The notes under the pieces are model-generated. The model had not been told where the DNA came from. It did no database searches and was given only the letters and a program-made list of their open reading frames with translations. Shown in pieces: positions 21,690-64,000 of a stretch of DNA of 64,000 nucleotides. The position numbers and the translations under genes are program-made. The DNA is taken from NCBI GenBank assembly GCA_003508835.1, contig PUFA01000182.1:1612001-1676000 (forward strand), read 5' to 3'. This stretch comes from Eonycteris spelaea (lineage: Eukaryota > Chordata > Mammalia > Chiroptera > Pteropodidae). How positions within the stretch are numbered: position 1 is the first letter of the stretch; the number at the start of each line of letters is the position of its first letter.

Positions 21690-22200
21690 CAAATATGATA
21701 AAATGTGCACCTCATGAAATTTACCACCTTAACCACTTACAAGTGTACAGTTCAGTGGCACCAAGTACATTCGCACCGCTGTGCAACCATCACCACTGTC
21801 TGGTTCCAGAACTTCTTCATCTCCCTGAATGGAAATCCTGCCCCCATGGAGCACTCCCTCAATCCCCCTCCTCAGGCCCCTCCCCAGCCCCGGCAACCAC
21901 AACCCACTTCCTGTCGCTGTGGATGAGCCCGATCTGTACATCGCACACAAATGGACTCACACACTATGCTCTCTTTTGCATCTGGCTTCTCTCACTGAGC
22001 ATCGTCGTCAAAGATCATCCCCGGGCAGCATGTGTCAGTGCTTCACTCCTTCTCGTGGCTGAGTAACGGATTCTGTTGTACGCGTGTGCCACGTTCTCTT
22101 TATCCATTTGCTAGCGGTTGGACATTTGGGCTGTTTACCGTTTTGGGTCTTGTGAATAGTGTTGCTATCAACATGGGTGTACACGAACTTATTGGGGAAC
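21690..22200 (+). mobile_element. Old L1 3' UTR
   Basis: 'gtgtacagttcagtggcacc', 'tgtgcaaccatcaccactgt' and 'aacatgggtgtacacgaact' mark an L1M-type 3' UTR. Non-coding. Confidence 0.75.
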
Positions 22201-22639
22201 CTGATTTTTTTTTTTACAGCACTTACCACTATTTGAATGATTTACTTGTTTCTTTGTTTACTCCCACCCCCTTATCAGAATATAAATTTCGAGAAACGAG
22301 ACTTGGTTGGTCTTATTCACTGTAACGTTCTCCAGAGAGGGCACTTGGCACAGAGATGGTGTTCGGGAGACACGTGAACACTAGTTCCCTTCGTGGACAC
22401 CAGGCAACACTGCTCACGTGGCCGCCTCCCTCAGGAGCTGGGTGGATGGAGAAGGGGGAGAAAGGCTTTCTGGACGAGGGCCATTTGAAATGCGGCAGCC
22501 CCTTCCCAGAGTGCACTGGGAGCTGTCCGTGGTGCTGCAGCCACCGCCAGGGAGCTGTGCGGGACCTAAGCTTGGCTTGTCTGGTGTTTGTATGTTTGTT
22601 TGTTGTCTTTGTCTTTGTTTTTGTTTTGTTTTGGTATAT

Positions 22640-22830
22640 TTTTTTTATTGTCGTTAAACTATGCATAACATGAAATTCACTATTTGGTCAAGGTTCAGTG
22701 GCATTAACTACATTCACAATGTGCAACTATCTCCATGATCATCTCCAGAACTTTTTCATATTCCCAAATTGAAATTCTGTCCCTGTTAAACACTAAATCC
22801 CCTACCCATTTCTCCAGTCCCCCATTATAT
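22640..22830 (+). mobile_element. Old L1 3' UTR fragment
   Basis: 'aaggttcagtggcattaact' and 'catctccagaactttttcat' repeat the phrases of the copy at 21,690. The T-rich lead is preceded by (GTTT)n-like sequence at about 22,595-22,640. Confidence 0.7.
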
Positions 22831-22965
22831 CTGGAGACATTTTTGTTATCACAACTTGGGGGATGGGAGTAAAATTGGCATCGAGTAGGCAGAGACCAGA
22901 GATTCCGCTCAACAGCCTACAATGCACAGGACAGCTCCTCACAGTAGAGAACTGGCTGGTGCCGG
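22831..22965 (+). mobile_element. MER20, partial
   Basis: 'ctggagacatttttgttatc', 'aaattggcatcgagtaggca' and 'cctacaatgcacaggacagc' follow the MER20 order. The 5' end is missing. Confidence 0.8.
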
Positions 22966-23394
22966 GGCTGAGGGACCTGCCCTAGAAGAATGCCTGAAAC
23001 AGTCAGTTGTCAGGAAAGTTTGTTAAGGCGCTGAAATTGCTAAACTGCCTTGAGTCTCACTTTCCTGATTGGCAAAGGGGATTAAGACAAGTACATTTGA
23101 GCCTCATTATTTGCTCTTTCCATATTTGTGAACTTGCATTTGGCTGAAATTTATTGGTAACATTTGTAACCTCCCAATCAATACTCACTGTGCTTTCAGA
23201 GTCATTTGCAGGCAGTGCAGGGTGGTGAAAAATGTGAGTGCATGTTCCCATCAGCAGTAGAACAAGGTGATGCTCTGTGTTCTTATTCCAGCCTAGACTG
23301 TCAATTTAGTGCCATGCTTTAGCATTTCTGTGCTTGTCGTTGGTGAGTTGGCTGTTTATAATGGCTCCTGCACATGGTGCTGTCCGGTGTTTCT

Positions 23395-23640
23395 AAGCAC
23401 AAGAAGGCTAGGATGTTAAGGAATCAACAGTGTATATTAAATAAAGTGTCTTTAAACAAAACGCACACATAAAGCATGGCGATGTATTAATCAGTGGGTG
23501 AAAATGTGACCAGAGGTTCCCAGGAAACTAATTCCCTATTTCCCCAGGAGCAATGATTCGGCATTCACTATTCAGTGTTCGCGGCAAATTTATAAAACAG
23601 GACTGGTGCCATAATGAGAGCTGATCGTATCAACTTCTGA
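23395..23640 (+). mobile_element. Tigger-like DNA transposon fragment
   Basis: 'gttaaggaatcaacagtgta', 'gtgaccagaggttcccagga' and 'attcagtgttcgcggc' resemble a TcMar-Tigger-type repeat. Confidence 0.45.
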
Positions 23641-24049
23641 GGGCTATTGTGAGGACTAGATATGATTGTGCACGTAATACTTGTAGTCAGTAACAGAAAA
23701 AGGTATTATGTAATCCAGAAAAAAAAATCCATTCAAACAGACCTGTATAATGCGTGAAGCCTTCATTATCCAGCTAGAGCTGCAGAGAATTGGAGTGAGG
23801 CCATGTGTCATTTCCATGTTGGACTTCAGCCAGCACATGGTGGGAGAACCGTGTTCGCCAGACCCGATAGATTGTTCTTCGAGGCTGCACATGGTCGTAA
23901 AGACACAAATGGAAAAATGCCATCCACTAAATCACCCATACGGCTCTCCTTGGCACTCAGGCTTGCCATGGTTTCTGTCCAAGAATTAACTAGCCCCTAG
24001 CCTGCTTAAATTAAGGGGCAAAAGAACACCAGTCAGTAAATGTACTTTT

Positions 24050-24490
24050 GGGGGGCCTTTTTAAAATGAATTTCTTTTTAAGTTTGAAATAATTTAAGTT
24101 TGAAATAAAGAGAGGTCCCCTGTACCCTTTCCTCCCATAATACTCAGTGGTAACATTTTACCAAAGTACAGGACAATACCACTATTGCTTCTGCTACACT
24201 CAGGATTTAAAACATTTCCATCACCCCAGGATCCCTCATGTTGCCATTTCACAGTCACTTCCAGATCCATTCCCCATCGCCGCGCCCTTAACCCCTGGAA
24301 AGCACAAATATGTTCTCCATTTTTATAATTTTGACCTTTCACAAATTTTATGTAAATGGCATCATAAGAGTATGCAGCCTCCTGGGGTTGGCATTTCCCA
24401 CTCAGCACGATTCTCTAGAACTTCATCCAAGTGTTCACTTGTGTCAAGGGTTTATTCCTTTCCACTGCCAAGTAGTATTCCCCTGGTATG
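24050..24490 (+). mobile_element. Old L1-type 3' sequence
   Basis: 'tggtaacattttaccaaagt' and 'gtaaatggcatcataagagt' follow the L1M 3' UTR type. A short reverse L1 piece follows at about 24,510-24,730. Confidence 0.55.
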
Positions 24491-24867
24491 AAATGTCTGG
24501 AACAGGGACATCCATAGAGACAGAAAGCGAATTGGTGGTTGCCAGGGGCTTGGGTTGGAGACATTGAGGAGTGACTGTTAATGGGGACAGGGTTTCTTTT
24601 TGAGGTGGCAGAAGTGTTCTGGAGTTGCTGGTAATAACACAACTCTGTGAAGGTACTAAAAGCTATTGAGTCGCACACTTTAAGCGGGTGAATAGTATGG
24701 TATGTGAATTACACCTCAATAGAGCTGGTATTTAACCTAAAAAGGTACCCTATTAAAATTAATAGTTCGGTTATGATCAGTTTTGTTCACTGCTGCATCC
24801 CCCAAGGCTGCTTGGCCTGTAATGGATGGATCAAGTAATATCTCTCAAAGCGAATTGCAGTTAGAGC

Positions 24868-25065
24868 AGGGTTTCTCCACCTTGGCACTGGTGACATTTG
24901 ACGACAGATCATTCTCTTCATAGGAAACCACTCTGGACACTGTAGGGTGTTAAACAGCATTCCTGGCCCCACCCACTCTATGCCAGGTTGCACCCTCCAG
25001 TCATGACAACCACAGATGTCCCCAGTACTCTTGGGACAACTCATTCCGGTGGAGAACCACTAATT
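24868..25065 (-). mobile_element. MER20 just upstream of the ZFR2 promoter
   Basis: Reverse-oriented, from 'gggtttctccaccttggcac' to 'ggtggagaaccacta', ending less than 200 bases before the ZFR2 CpG island begins. Confidence 0.85.
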
Positions 25066-25239
25066 TAGAGCCGCATAATTTGAGGTGCTGAGGCTCTGAG
25101 AAGACACCACGAAAAGGCTGGCACCCAGGGAGTGCTGAAGGGACTAGGAGGAGTTGGCTGTATCAATAGGGCCACATCCGCCCAGGCCAAGCAGGACAAA
25201 AAGTAAAGCCACTTCAGGGCCAAGCTTGGAATGCGCAGC

Positions 25240-25493
25240 TGAAAGAGGAGCGCGAGGCAGAGACCTCCCAAAACTCCGCGGTTACGGGGAAGGCGGGGCT
25301 CGGGTTGGGGGCGGGGCTCGCGGCGGGGGCGGGGCCCCAGGCGGAGTAGGAAGCGAGAAGGCGCGAGCCTCGCGCGGGGGGCGGGGCCTGGGGCGCGTGG
25401 CGGGGACGCGAGCGGCACGCGGCCCGGTGACGTCGCCCGGAGGCCCCGCCCCTTCGCGCCCGCGGCCGGCTCGCGCTCTGTGGAGACGCCAAG
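25240..25493 (+). promoter_or_regulatory. ZFR2: ZFR2 CpG-island promoter and 5' UTR
   Basis: Dense CpG and several GC boxes (ggggcgggg, ccccgcccct) directly precede the ATG. A CRE-like TGACGTC is at 25,428-25,434, about 60 bases upstream of the start codon. The island continues into intron 1 to about 26,050. No TATA box is seen, as is usual for such promoters. Confidence 0.75.
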
Positions 25494-56740
<31,247 letters not shown>

Positions 56741-57750
56741 CACACCACAAGTGGCTGCTTATCCCCAACGTTGGACAATCGCATTCTCTTTTCCAGTAAT
56801 GTTCAGTGGGTTTCCATAAAAACACCTGTGCTTAGGTCATCAGTGAATTTGCATCATCTGGTGGTGGGAACCACTGGGTGGCATGGCACGCACACCCTGA
56901 GGTGCCCCCCGTGCTGGGTGGAAGGTGTGGCACAGCGCCCTGAACCCTGGCGCCTTTGCTAGCTTTAAACTCGCCCCAGGGCTACTGAGGGTGTGGGCTT
57001 CTGAGTTGCTTCCTGTGGACGCCCCAGAAGTGCATGGACTTGAAATCACGGGGGCAGGCCTGTCTGGGGCCCTTGTCTGGAAGGCTGGCTCCGGGGTCGG
57101 GCGGGGCAGAGCTGGGAACGGGGGCCAAGCCCGAGGGTGCACCTGGGCCCGGTTTGTTCCAGATGCAGGGCCCCGGAACCAGAGGTGTGCAGGGCCTAAG
57201 CTGGGCTCTCCCTGCCCCCTGTGGGGAGAGCGACAGGGCCAGGGATGGTTAACATGCAGGCTGAGGGCTCCTCTGGTACCCCAGAAACACCTGTGACCCG
57301 ACAGCCTGCCCCAAACCGGAGACCCCCAACCCTAACCACGGAGTGCCTGCCACTCCCGGCGGGGAGGGGCTGCTCTGTAGTGGCCCTTCACCGACCCCGC
57401 TCCCCCAACCGCCCTGTGTAGGTCCGGCCTACCTGGGTCCAGGGCTTGCCTCTTGGGAGCAGGTCTGGGGGCCATGCCTGCCTGGTACAGGACACAGGGT
57501 CGGGCACCCCCTGACTCTGCCCTCTCCCTGATCTGTCCAAACCTCCCTTTTTGGCGACCAGCTTTTTGGCCGGCTTCCCAATGGCACTGAAGAGGAAAAG
57601 TCGATCTTTGTGCCAGTGCAAGCTGCAGCCACTTGCTTCCTTCGATTTTGTGTCTGTGTTTAAGGGACAGCCTCTGTGTGCCTTCACGCCTGATGTCTTT
57701 GTAGAGCTCCCTGGGAGTTTGGGGGGTGAGAATAAATGAGATACACTTGT
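56741..57750 (+). other. ZFR2: ZFR2 3' UTR
   Basis: About 1 kb from the TGA to just past the AATAAA signal. It contains no recognised repeat. The exact cleavage site is not visible. Confidence 0.65.
57731..57736 (+). terminator. ZFR2: Poly(A) signal AATAAA of ZFR2
   Basis: A canonical hexamer about 1 kb after the stop codon, followed within 30 bases by a GT/T-rich stretch ('cttgtctttcggtgtgggcc') suited to cleavage-factor binding. Confidence 0.75.
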
Positions 57751-58924
57751 CTTTCGGTGTGGGCCATGCAGTCCTTCGCTCGGGGTGCAGGCGGCTCTGC
57801 TGGGCTCTCCTGCCGCCCGCTCAGAGCTCCAGGCAGGGGCGCTGCCCCCTCTGGCATTGCTCCCCAATGAGTGTGGGTGGGGAGGTCCCGGGCAGGTGCT
57901 GCATGAGCTGTGACCCCAGGGTGGTTGCTCTCAGGCGGTCCCTGTACCAGGGTCCCCTGAGGATACAGAGGCGCCACCCCCTGCAGGACCCAGCCCAAGG
58001 AGTGCTCACTTCACACATGGCCCGGCCTGCTCCAGGAGACACACAGTGGGACCAACAGCGGGAAGGTCGGGGGCCTGAGAGGCTTCCTGGAGGAGGTGCT
58101 GAACAAGCTGAGTTTTTGGGGAGGTGGCTTCCCACTTGCAGGCTCCCCACCAAGAGTTCTCTATAATTCCCCAAATGCTCATCACAGACCTCAGGGGTGT
58201 AGGGGACTCAGATGGAGAACCTGGTCACCAGCTGAGCTCCTGAAAGCTTCAAGCCTCCAGGGGCATTTCAGGAGGGCGGGACACGGCAGCAATGTCTCCC
58301 AGCAGAAGTGGCATGTGTCAGTGCGCACAGAGATGAGCTAGGAGACAGCCAGGACCCCCTTCTCAGAGTCGGGCCCAGGGCGCCCAGCCTGTCGGGGGGC
58401 CTGACTGCTGCCTCCCTGGGAGGGCAGGCCACTCGCTTTGCCCCCTCTGCCTCAGGCCCCTGAGGGAGCAGCTCCCCTGCCTCTTACAAGGCACCCTGAC
58501 AGCACCCAGGAGGCAGAGCCGGTCCCTCCCCCCGTCCTGGCCAGTCAGACAGCGCCCAGGGGACGGGTCCAGGCATCCTCCACTGCACATGGGGTGCTTC
58601 GCCCCACTCACACCCTCTCTCCTCTGCATCTTGCGTGGTGGCTCTGCCAGTCACCCAGCTGCCCACCCGGGCTGACCGTCACCCCCCGCCATGGGGAGCC
58701 CTCCTGGGTTCTTTTGTGCGCAGGGCCAAGCCATCAAAAAGTCCTGTCGATCCCACTTCTGCTGCTCTCCATCCTATTGGCACTCTGCAGCTTCAGCCCC
58801 TACCAGCAGGAGCTCTGGGTAAAACCCAGGATAAAACCCCAAATCCCAGTGAAGCCCCCACAAGAACCCATCTGCCACCTCTCCCTCGATAATTGCACTT
58901 CAGACCCCCCAATGTCTGCCTGTT

Positions 58925-59100
58925 GGCAGACCAGCCAATCTCATTCCTGCCCAGGGCCTTGGCACGTGCCATACCGTAAGCTCTTCCCCGACTCCTTCCG
59001 GTCTCCTCCCAGATGTGCCCTCCTCAGAGAGGCCTCCTTGGCCACCTCAAAGTGCTACATAACCCTGTTCATTTTCTTCACACCACACACTGATTAAGAT
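58925..59100 (+). mobile_element. L2 3' end
   Basis: 'cccagggccttggcacgtgc', 'gccctcctcagagaggcctc' and 'aaccctgttcattttcttca' are L2 3' UTR phrases. Confidence 0.8.
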
Positions 59101-60999
59101 CACCTGTTATCTGCCTTCCCCCCAGGATGTGGGCAGGAAGTATATCTACCTTACCCACCACGACATCCATGGGTCTAGAACGAACCAGGTGCAGAGCAGC
59201 AGCTAGGTAAATGTGTTGGAGGCTCAAAGCCACGTCTGTCCACACGAGGAAGTGGCCCGTAGTAGGAAGACACCATTTGTCTCCGTCTCATCCGGGGAGA
59301 TCGTTGTAGCAGCGGGGGCGAGAGGCTTCCGCTAGGGCAGAGGCAGAGAGCTGAAAGGAAGGGAGACGGGGTCTGCTTCCCGACGAAGAGGTAGCAGATG
59401 TGACAGTGACAGGTGCACCTGCAGGGAACGCCCGTGCCCGGAGGCTGTGGACTGCACACAGCATTCGCACGCTGACATCCTCTCTCGGAACCCACATCAC
59501 CCGCCAGTCCCGGTTCCTGGGGAGACGGGTATTGTCTCTGCCACCAGGTGGTTTCAAACTAATCCTGGTGACAGAGAGTTAAATCTGCCCCTCTAGCAAC
59601 TCCAAAAAACCGAGCTTAGACAACGCGACAGCAACATCAAGCAGTCGGTTAGTGATGTATTCGGTCCAGATGGGTGAAATGTCTGGACGACCGGTCTCGC
59701 CCAAAGCCTAAAGAGTGGTCGCTTCTGATCTTTCCTCTCCAGCCCTCTCCCCACCGGGCGGAGGACCCCAGGGCAGGCTGGCGGGAAGATACCAGACCAG
59801 GCACTAGAGAAGCCAGACTGCTTCAAAGGGGGAGAAGCTCCCTGAGACGTGGGCCCCCAGACCGCAGGATGCTGGCCTGCAAGCCCAGTTGCTAGGCGAC
59901 GGCGGTGAGTGTGGGGGAGATGACGTGGGGTGTGTGGGCAGGGCTGGAGCCCAACCTGGCAGGCAGTCCAGGGAAGACAAAAATGGAAGGGCAGATCCTC
60001 CATCTGCAAAGTCACCGATGACACAGAAAGATAGCCACGAATACTCCCTGTGCCCCGGCTCCAACATAAGTCACACTCAGGGGTGGAGGGAGCGTCTCTG
60101 AGGTCCGGCCGGCTTCAGCGGCTTCACTGGGGAAACACGTCCATCTTCTCCCCGGTCACCTGTCACTAGTTTGGCTCCCGGGGCTGAGACGCTTCCGGTA
60201 GGTAGATTAGGCTGAGCGGCTGACCCGGGAGAGGACCAGAGGACCATTTCTCCTCTAGGTGGAAAAGGCGGGTGGGGGTGGGGTCGGTAGGGGTGGGGGC
60301 ATCGCTCCCTGTTCGTTGCCCAAGTTCTGAGAATGAAACGTGCTGGGGAGCGGATGCTTTTCTCCCCATGTTCGTAGCGGTGTTGGTCATCACTTAGCCA
60401 TGACAACGCACGACGTGGATAAACACAGCATGGTCCATGCAGACAGTTGATGTTATCCAGCCTCCGGACAGAAGGAGATTCTGACACAGGCTACAATGTG
60501 GATGGAGGACGTTATGCTTAGGGACATAAGCCAGATTTATTGTGGCTACTCTGTAGCCACAGAGATGTAATTTTTAATAGTTGCAGAACATTCCACCAAA
60601 AGAATGTACCCTGATTAGCCTCTATAAAATTGAATTAAAACAAGTAGCGCCGAGCTTGCAGAGACGCGGGGAGAACTCAGTAATAAAACGCATTTTTCAT
60701 ACTCGCTGCACAGAAAAGTTCAGCCTCAGGATGAAGGCACAGTGGACAGCAGCCGTGAGGGCGGGAGCCAGTGGTTAACGGGAAAGTCACACAGGACAGT
60801 GACCCCCAACTGACGTCCCTGTCTCAGCTTCTGGAACACTGGCCACCCGGCTATGAGAAAAGCCTCGCAGGTGCAGCTGACGTTCGGGGGGGGGGGCTCC
60901 CCTCCAGTGCTCAGGATCCCCACGTGAAGCCACACCCCCCATGGCGAGGAGCTTCCTGTCAGCTCTGTAGCACTCCCCTCAGAAATGGTAGCGATAAAG

Positions 61000-61501
61000 A
61001 GACTAAAGCCCAAACGGAGAGAGAAAAACAAAACAGAAAAAAAGCAATTCTAGAACAGCGCCTATGTATAGCACCTTCAGAGGGCTGGGAGCAGACATGG
61101 AAGCCCAGGAAACAAGTTTAAGTATGGTTTCTGAAAGGAACATTCGAAGGACCAGAAGGAGTCCTTGGAACTTAAATACCTGAGAGTCAAAATTAAAATG
61201 TCGACAGAAGGGCTGGAAGAAAAAGTAGAATGAGAAGACGAAAAGGGAAAAAATGTAGGCAAGAAAACTAGATCGATCCCAGCGTGTGACACAGACGAGC
61301 GCCACAAAGAGGACAGGGACGCCGAAGTGCAAGAGACCACCAGCGACACGTTGGGCGGGAATGCAAGGCATGACAGAGCCCGCGCACGTCCAGCCCGGCA
61401 CCTGAAAACAGAGCCCCCAAACCCGCACCCCGGACCTGGAGGACGTGGGGAATAAGCACAAGATGTGCAGGCTTCCAGAGAGGCAAAAAACAAAACAAAA
61501 C

Positions 61502-61532
<31 letters not shown>

Positions 61533-62480
61533 CAAACGTGGCAAGTAGAGAGGATGAGGAAGTGGGGCAGCTCCAGATCGTTCCGCCGCCCCAAACTGGA
61601 AGTCGGAGGAGGTGAGGCGAGGGGCGTCACCCCCTCCCGGAGCCGGTCCTCAGCCAGACCCCCAGGCTCGCAGGCGAGTGGAAAGACACGCTTTGCCTGG
61701 AAATGCCCGGGAAGGGGAGGGGGCGCACGATCAGAAAACAAAGGTGCAAACCAAGAAACGGGGCGAGGGAAACCTGGACCCAAGAAGGAGGGTCTACATC
61801 CCAGGAACCCCCGAGAACTGAAGGAGAGAGAAGCCGGGCCCCAGCCGGGCAGCGGCCAGGCCTGACCGGAGAAGTCGGTTCCCTCAGAGAGGCTGGAGAG
61901 AGAGCCACGGATGTGACGCGCAAAGGCGACCACGAACCCGGCGAGTCAAAAGTCAAGTCCTGGACACTGACAGTGTTCCTTAGTGTACGTGGCCCCCGTG
62001 GACAATGCTTACATAACACAACGTAAGCACCAAATATTCATTCATTTCACCCAAAATCGTGATTAAAAAAAAAAAAAAACTATTGGCAGAGCAGAACGCC
62101 AAGAGAGCTAAATCGTACCTTCAGGAGTAAGAAATCAATGGACAATGTCCAACTGATAAGTCAAGAGATGCCTAAAAGGTTCTCTGGAAATACGGAAGCA
62201 AATAGCAGAGAAACAGCCAATGGGCACAGCAGGGGCGGCCCTGGGGGCGGGGCATCCCACTGCCTCCTTTAAAACGCTCTGTAAGCGTAGCAGTTTTCAG
62301 CACACAGCAAAGCGCTACTGATCCTGCTACAATTACCTTTGACAAGAAGAAACCCGACGTGCCTGGTGCCCCCCTGGAGAGCACTGGAGAGCTTCCTAGG
62401 GATGTCAACACCTTTAGATGGAGAAGTGCACCTACGAGGTCAAATAGGTTTAAGATGCACCTATTTGTCAGAGAATAAAG
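61000..62480 (+). mobile_element. Decayed L1 5'-region-like sequence
   Basis: 'ttggaacttaaatacctgag', 'agtcaaaattaaaatgtcga' and 'agaagggctggaagaaaaag' resemble the region at and before ORF1 of old L1/HAL1 elements. No open frame remains. The (AAAAC)n run lies inside it. Confidence 0.5.
61485..61536. repeat. (AAAAC)n microsatellite
   Basis: About ten AAAAC units with a few AAAAAAC interruptions. Confidence 0.95.
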
Positions 62481-62484
62481 ACCC

Positions 62485-62640
62485 AGAGACACCAGAGGTC
62501 AGCAAACTATACAGCCCACTCGCCCACCATCTGTTTTTCTGCAGCCCGTGAGCTAAAAATGGTTCTTTACATTTCGAAGTGGCTGGAAAAAAAACGAGTC
62601 ATGATATCGCATGACACCCAAAAGGATACACGAAGTTCAA
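62485..62640 (-). mobile_element. hAT-like DNA transposon fragment
   Basis: 'ggtcagcaaactatacagcc', 'cactcgcccaccatctgttt' and 'aaaaatggttctttacattt' match the same common family as the piece at 1905-2045. Family name not assigned. Confidence 0.55.
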
Positions 62641-63099
62641 AGGTCAGCATGAAGCTGCCCACTCACACACGTGTGCTGCATGGCGGTGCTGACGCTGCAG
62701 GCGCTGAGCCGTCCAGACAGAGAGCCGGGCCCTCTGCGGAGACGGTCTGCCATCTTCTGAGTCAGAGCATGAGGGTCTGGGACGGGGTGGGGAGGGACGG
62801 GAAGCGGTCTTCTGACAGACGCCTCTCGCGGCCCTGTGGTGCCGGGCGGGTCCCCCGCCGTCCTTCCTGTCTGCACTCTTTGATGTGATTCTGTTCATCT
62901 GTTCTGTGAGGGCCTACTGTGTGCCTGGCTCCAGAGACGAGTGATGCCCACGCCAGAGCCTTCCCTGCCCTCACTCACGGAGTGTGTGTTCTGTCCAGGG
63001 GAGTGAGGCAAGAGGGCCGCGGACAGCAACAAGTGAGACAGGGTGACAGACAGGTAGCGTCACCGTGGGTGATGAGGAAGGGGCTCTTGGAGAAGCCAG

Positions 63100-63310
63100 C
63101 CTGAGACAAGCTGAGGGAAAGACGCAGTAAGAGGAGAAAACAGCACGTGCAAAGGCCCTGAGGCTGGACTGTGCCCGGAGCAACTGAGGAAGAGGAAAGA
63201 GCCAGCCGGGGGAGGGGGCGGAGAGTGGGAGGTGACAGCAGCTGTCCCCAGACCAAGGACCAAGCCGGTGGCGGCCACCGTGAGGAACTCGGGTTTCATC
63301 CTCAGCACAG
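63100..63310 (-). mobile_element. L2 3' end, reverse orientation
   Basis: 'acagcacgtgcaaaggccct' followed by 'gaggctggactgtgcccgga' is the complement of the L2 3' UTR core. Confidence 0.7.
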
Positions 63311-64000
63311 CCAGTGCCGTGGGAAGGTGGGAGGCCCGGAGGGAGCCAGACCCGGTTTACACACAGTGAAATGTGTGTAGGGAAATGGTGAGCCCGCCGG
63401 CCTGTGGTACGGGAGACCGGCGAGGGGTGCGGGGAGCGCGGACGGCCTCGGTCAGCCTCCCTGGGAGAGGCGGGGGCAGCCCCACTCTGGTGGCAAAGCG
63501 AGTGAGCGATGCAGCATTTTCCTCGAAAGAGCAGACCGTTCCTCCGCTGGCTCCCCGAGTCCCCTGGCAGGGAGGAGAAAGCTAAATTTAAAGTCGTGCT
63601 AATTGGGGCAGTCTGATCTGGCCGCGTGCTCTGGCCACGGTCCGGACCCGCTGGGGCCGGGGTGCCAGTGCAGCACCCGGCCCCGCCTGCCCTCCGTGTC
63701 CAGAAAGCTTCAGTCATGGGCACGTTCTCCCCGGGGGTCTGTCGTGTGCCCCACAGCTGGCCGGGTATGGTGTCAAAGCCCAGCCCACCACTTCCTGTGT
63801 CCCGGGGCGAGCCTCAACCTTCCCATCTACGAAGGGGGCTCCGCGCGAGAGCCCGCCTCCCAGCACTGCTCATCGCCTCCCCCCTGCCCAGGATTCACTG
63901 GCTTAGAAGATGCGTGAGCACCTGCCGTGTGCCAGGTCCTGAGGCCACGGCAGTGAAGAATGAAGCACACCGTCCAAAGCCCCTCCCCTGGGGAGCTGAT

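Larger units (their letters stand above)
20430..25240. other. Intergenic region between ATCAY and ZFR2
   Basis: About 5 kb separates the two divergent promoters. Nearly all of it is old repeats: MIR (about 20,860-20,925), LTR-like copy 3, L2, L1 3' ends, two MER20 copies and Tigger-like sequence. No gene is recognised. Confidence 0.7.
57751..64000. other. Intergenic region downstream of ZFR2
   Basis: By synteny MATK should follow, but no SH3, SH2 or kinase exon is recognised here; non-coding MATK 5' exons cannot be excluded. The region holds L2 (about 58,930-59,100), a reverse L1 piece (about 60,390-60,560), old L1-like sequence with an (AAAAC)n run (61,000-62,480), a hAT-like fragment (about 62,485-62,640) and reverse L2 (about 63,100-63,300). 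Confidence 0.6.

Noticed and set aside
61485..61536. CRISPR-like array
   Set aside because: A plain (AAAAC)n microsatellite without spacers, in a mammalian genome.
57751..64000. MATK coding exons
   Set aside because: Expected by synteny, but no SH3, SH2 or kinase motif is found in any frame.

Overview
This is a gene-sparse, GC-rich stretch of a placental-mammal nuclear genome. It holds two genes of the block that is MATK-ZFR2-ATCAY on human 19p13.3, arranged head to head. ATCAY (caytaxin) runs on the minus strand; its ten recognisable coding exons lie between 17,899 and 38, and roughly the last 13 residues fall off the left edge. ZFR2 (a zinc-finger RNA-binding protein and paralogue of ZFR) runs on the plus strand from its ATG at 25,494 to its stop codon ending at 56,740, in 19 exons, with a poly(A) signal at 57,731. 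The placental assignment rests on old eutherian repeats (MER20, Tigger, MLT1-type LTR, old L1, L2, MIR). I recognise no Alu, B1/B2, CanSINE, equid ERE or bovine-type SINE, so I do not name the order.

Layout: 1-17,940 ATCAY coding exons and introns; 17,941-20,430 the 5' intron and a CpG-rich probable first exon and promoter; 20,430-25,240 intergenic, filled with old repeats; 25,240-26,050 the ZFR2 CpG island, promoter and exon 1; 25,547-36,060 the large ZFR2 intron 1; 36,061-46,790 exons 2-12 (N-terminal region, three U1-like zinc fingers, charged linker, start of the DZF domain); 49,977-56,740 exons 13-19 (rest of the DZF domain and tail); 56,741-57,750 the 3' UTR; 57,750-64,000 intergenic, with old LINE and DNA-transposon debris and no recognisable MATK coding exon.

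The most notable observation is a series of frame breaks inside exons whose splice sites and family motifs are otherwise intact. ATCAY coding exon 7 is one base short in a G run. ZFR2 exons 2 (two breaks), 5, 6 (two regions), 7 and 10 each break frame, while exons 8, 9 and 11-19 are clean. Exon-length arithmetic supports each break. As assembled, the ZFR2 frame from its ATG stops in exon 3 after about 105 codons. Decay of the N-terminal half, or base-level assembly error in G/C runs, would both fit. A second curiosity is a 25-base perfect copy of ATCAY exon sequence inside the neighbouring ATCAY intron. I see no tRNA, rRNA, CRISPR array or prokaryote-type system, and nothing I would call a new biological system.
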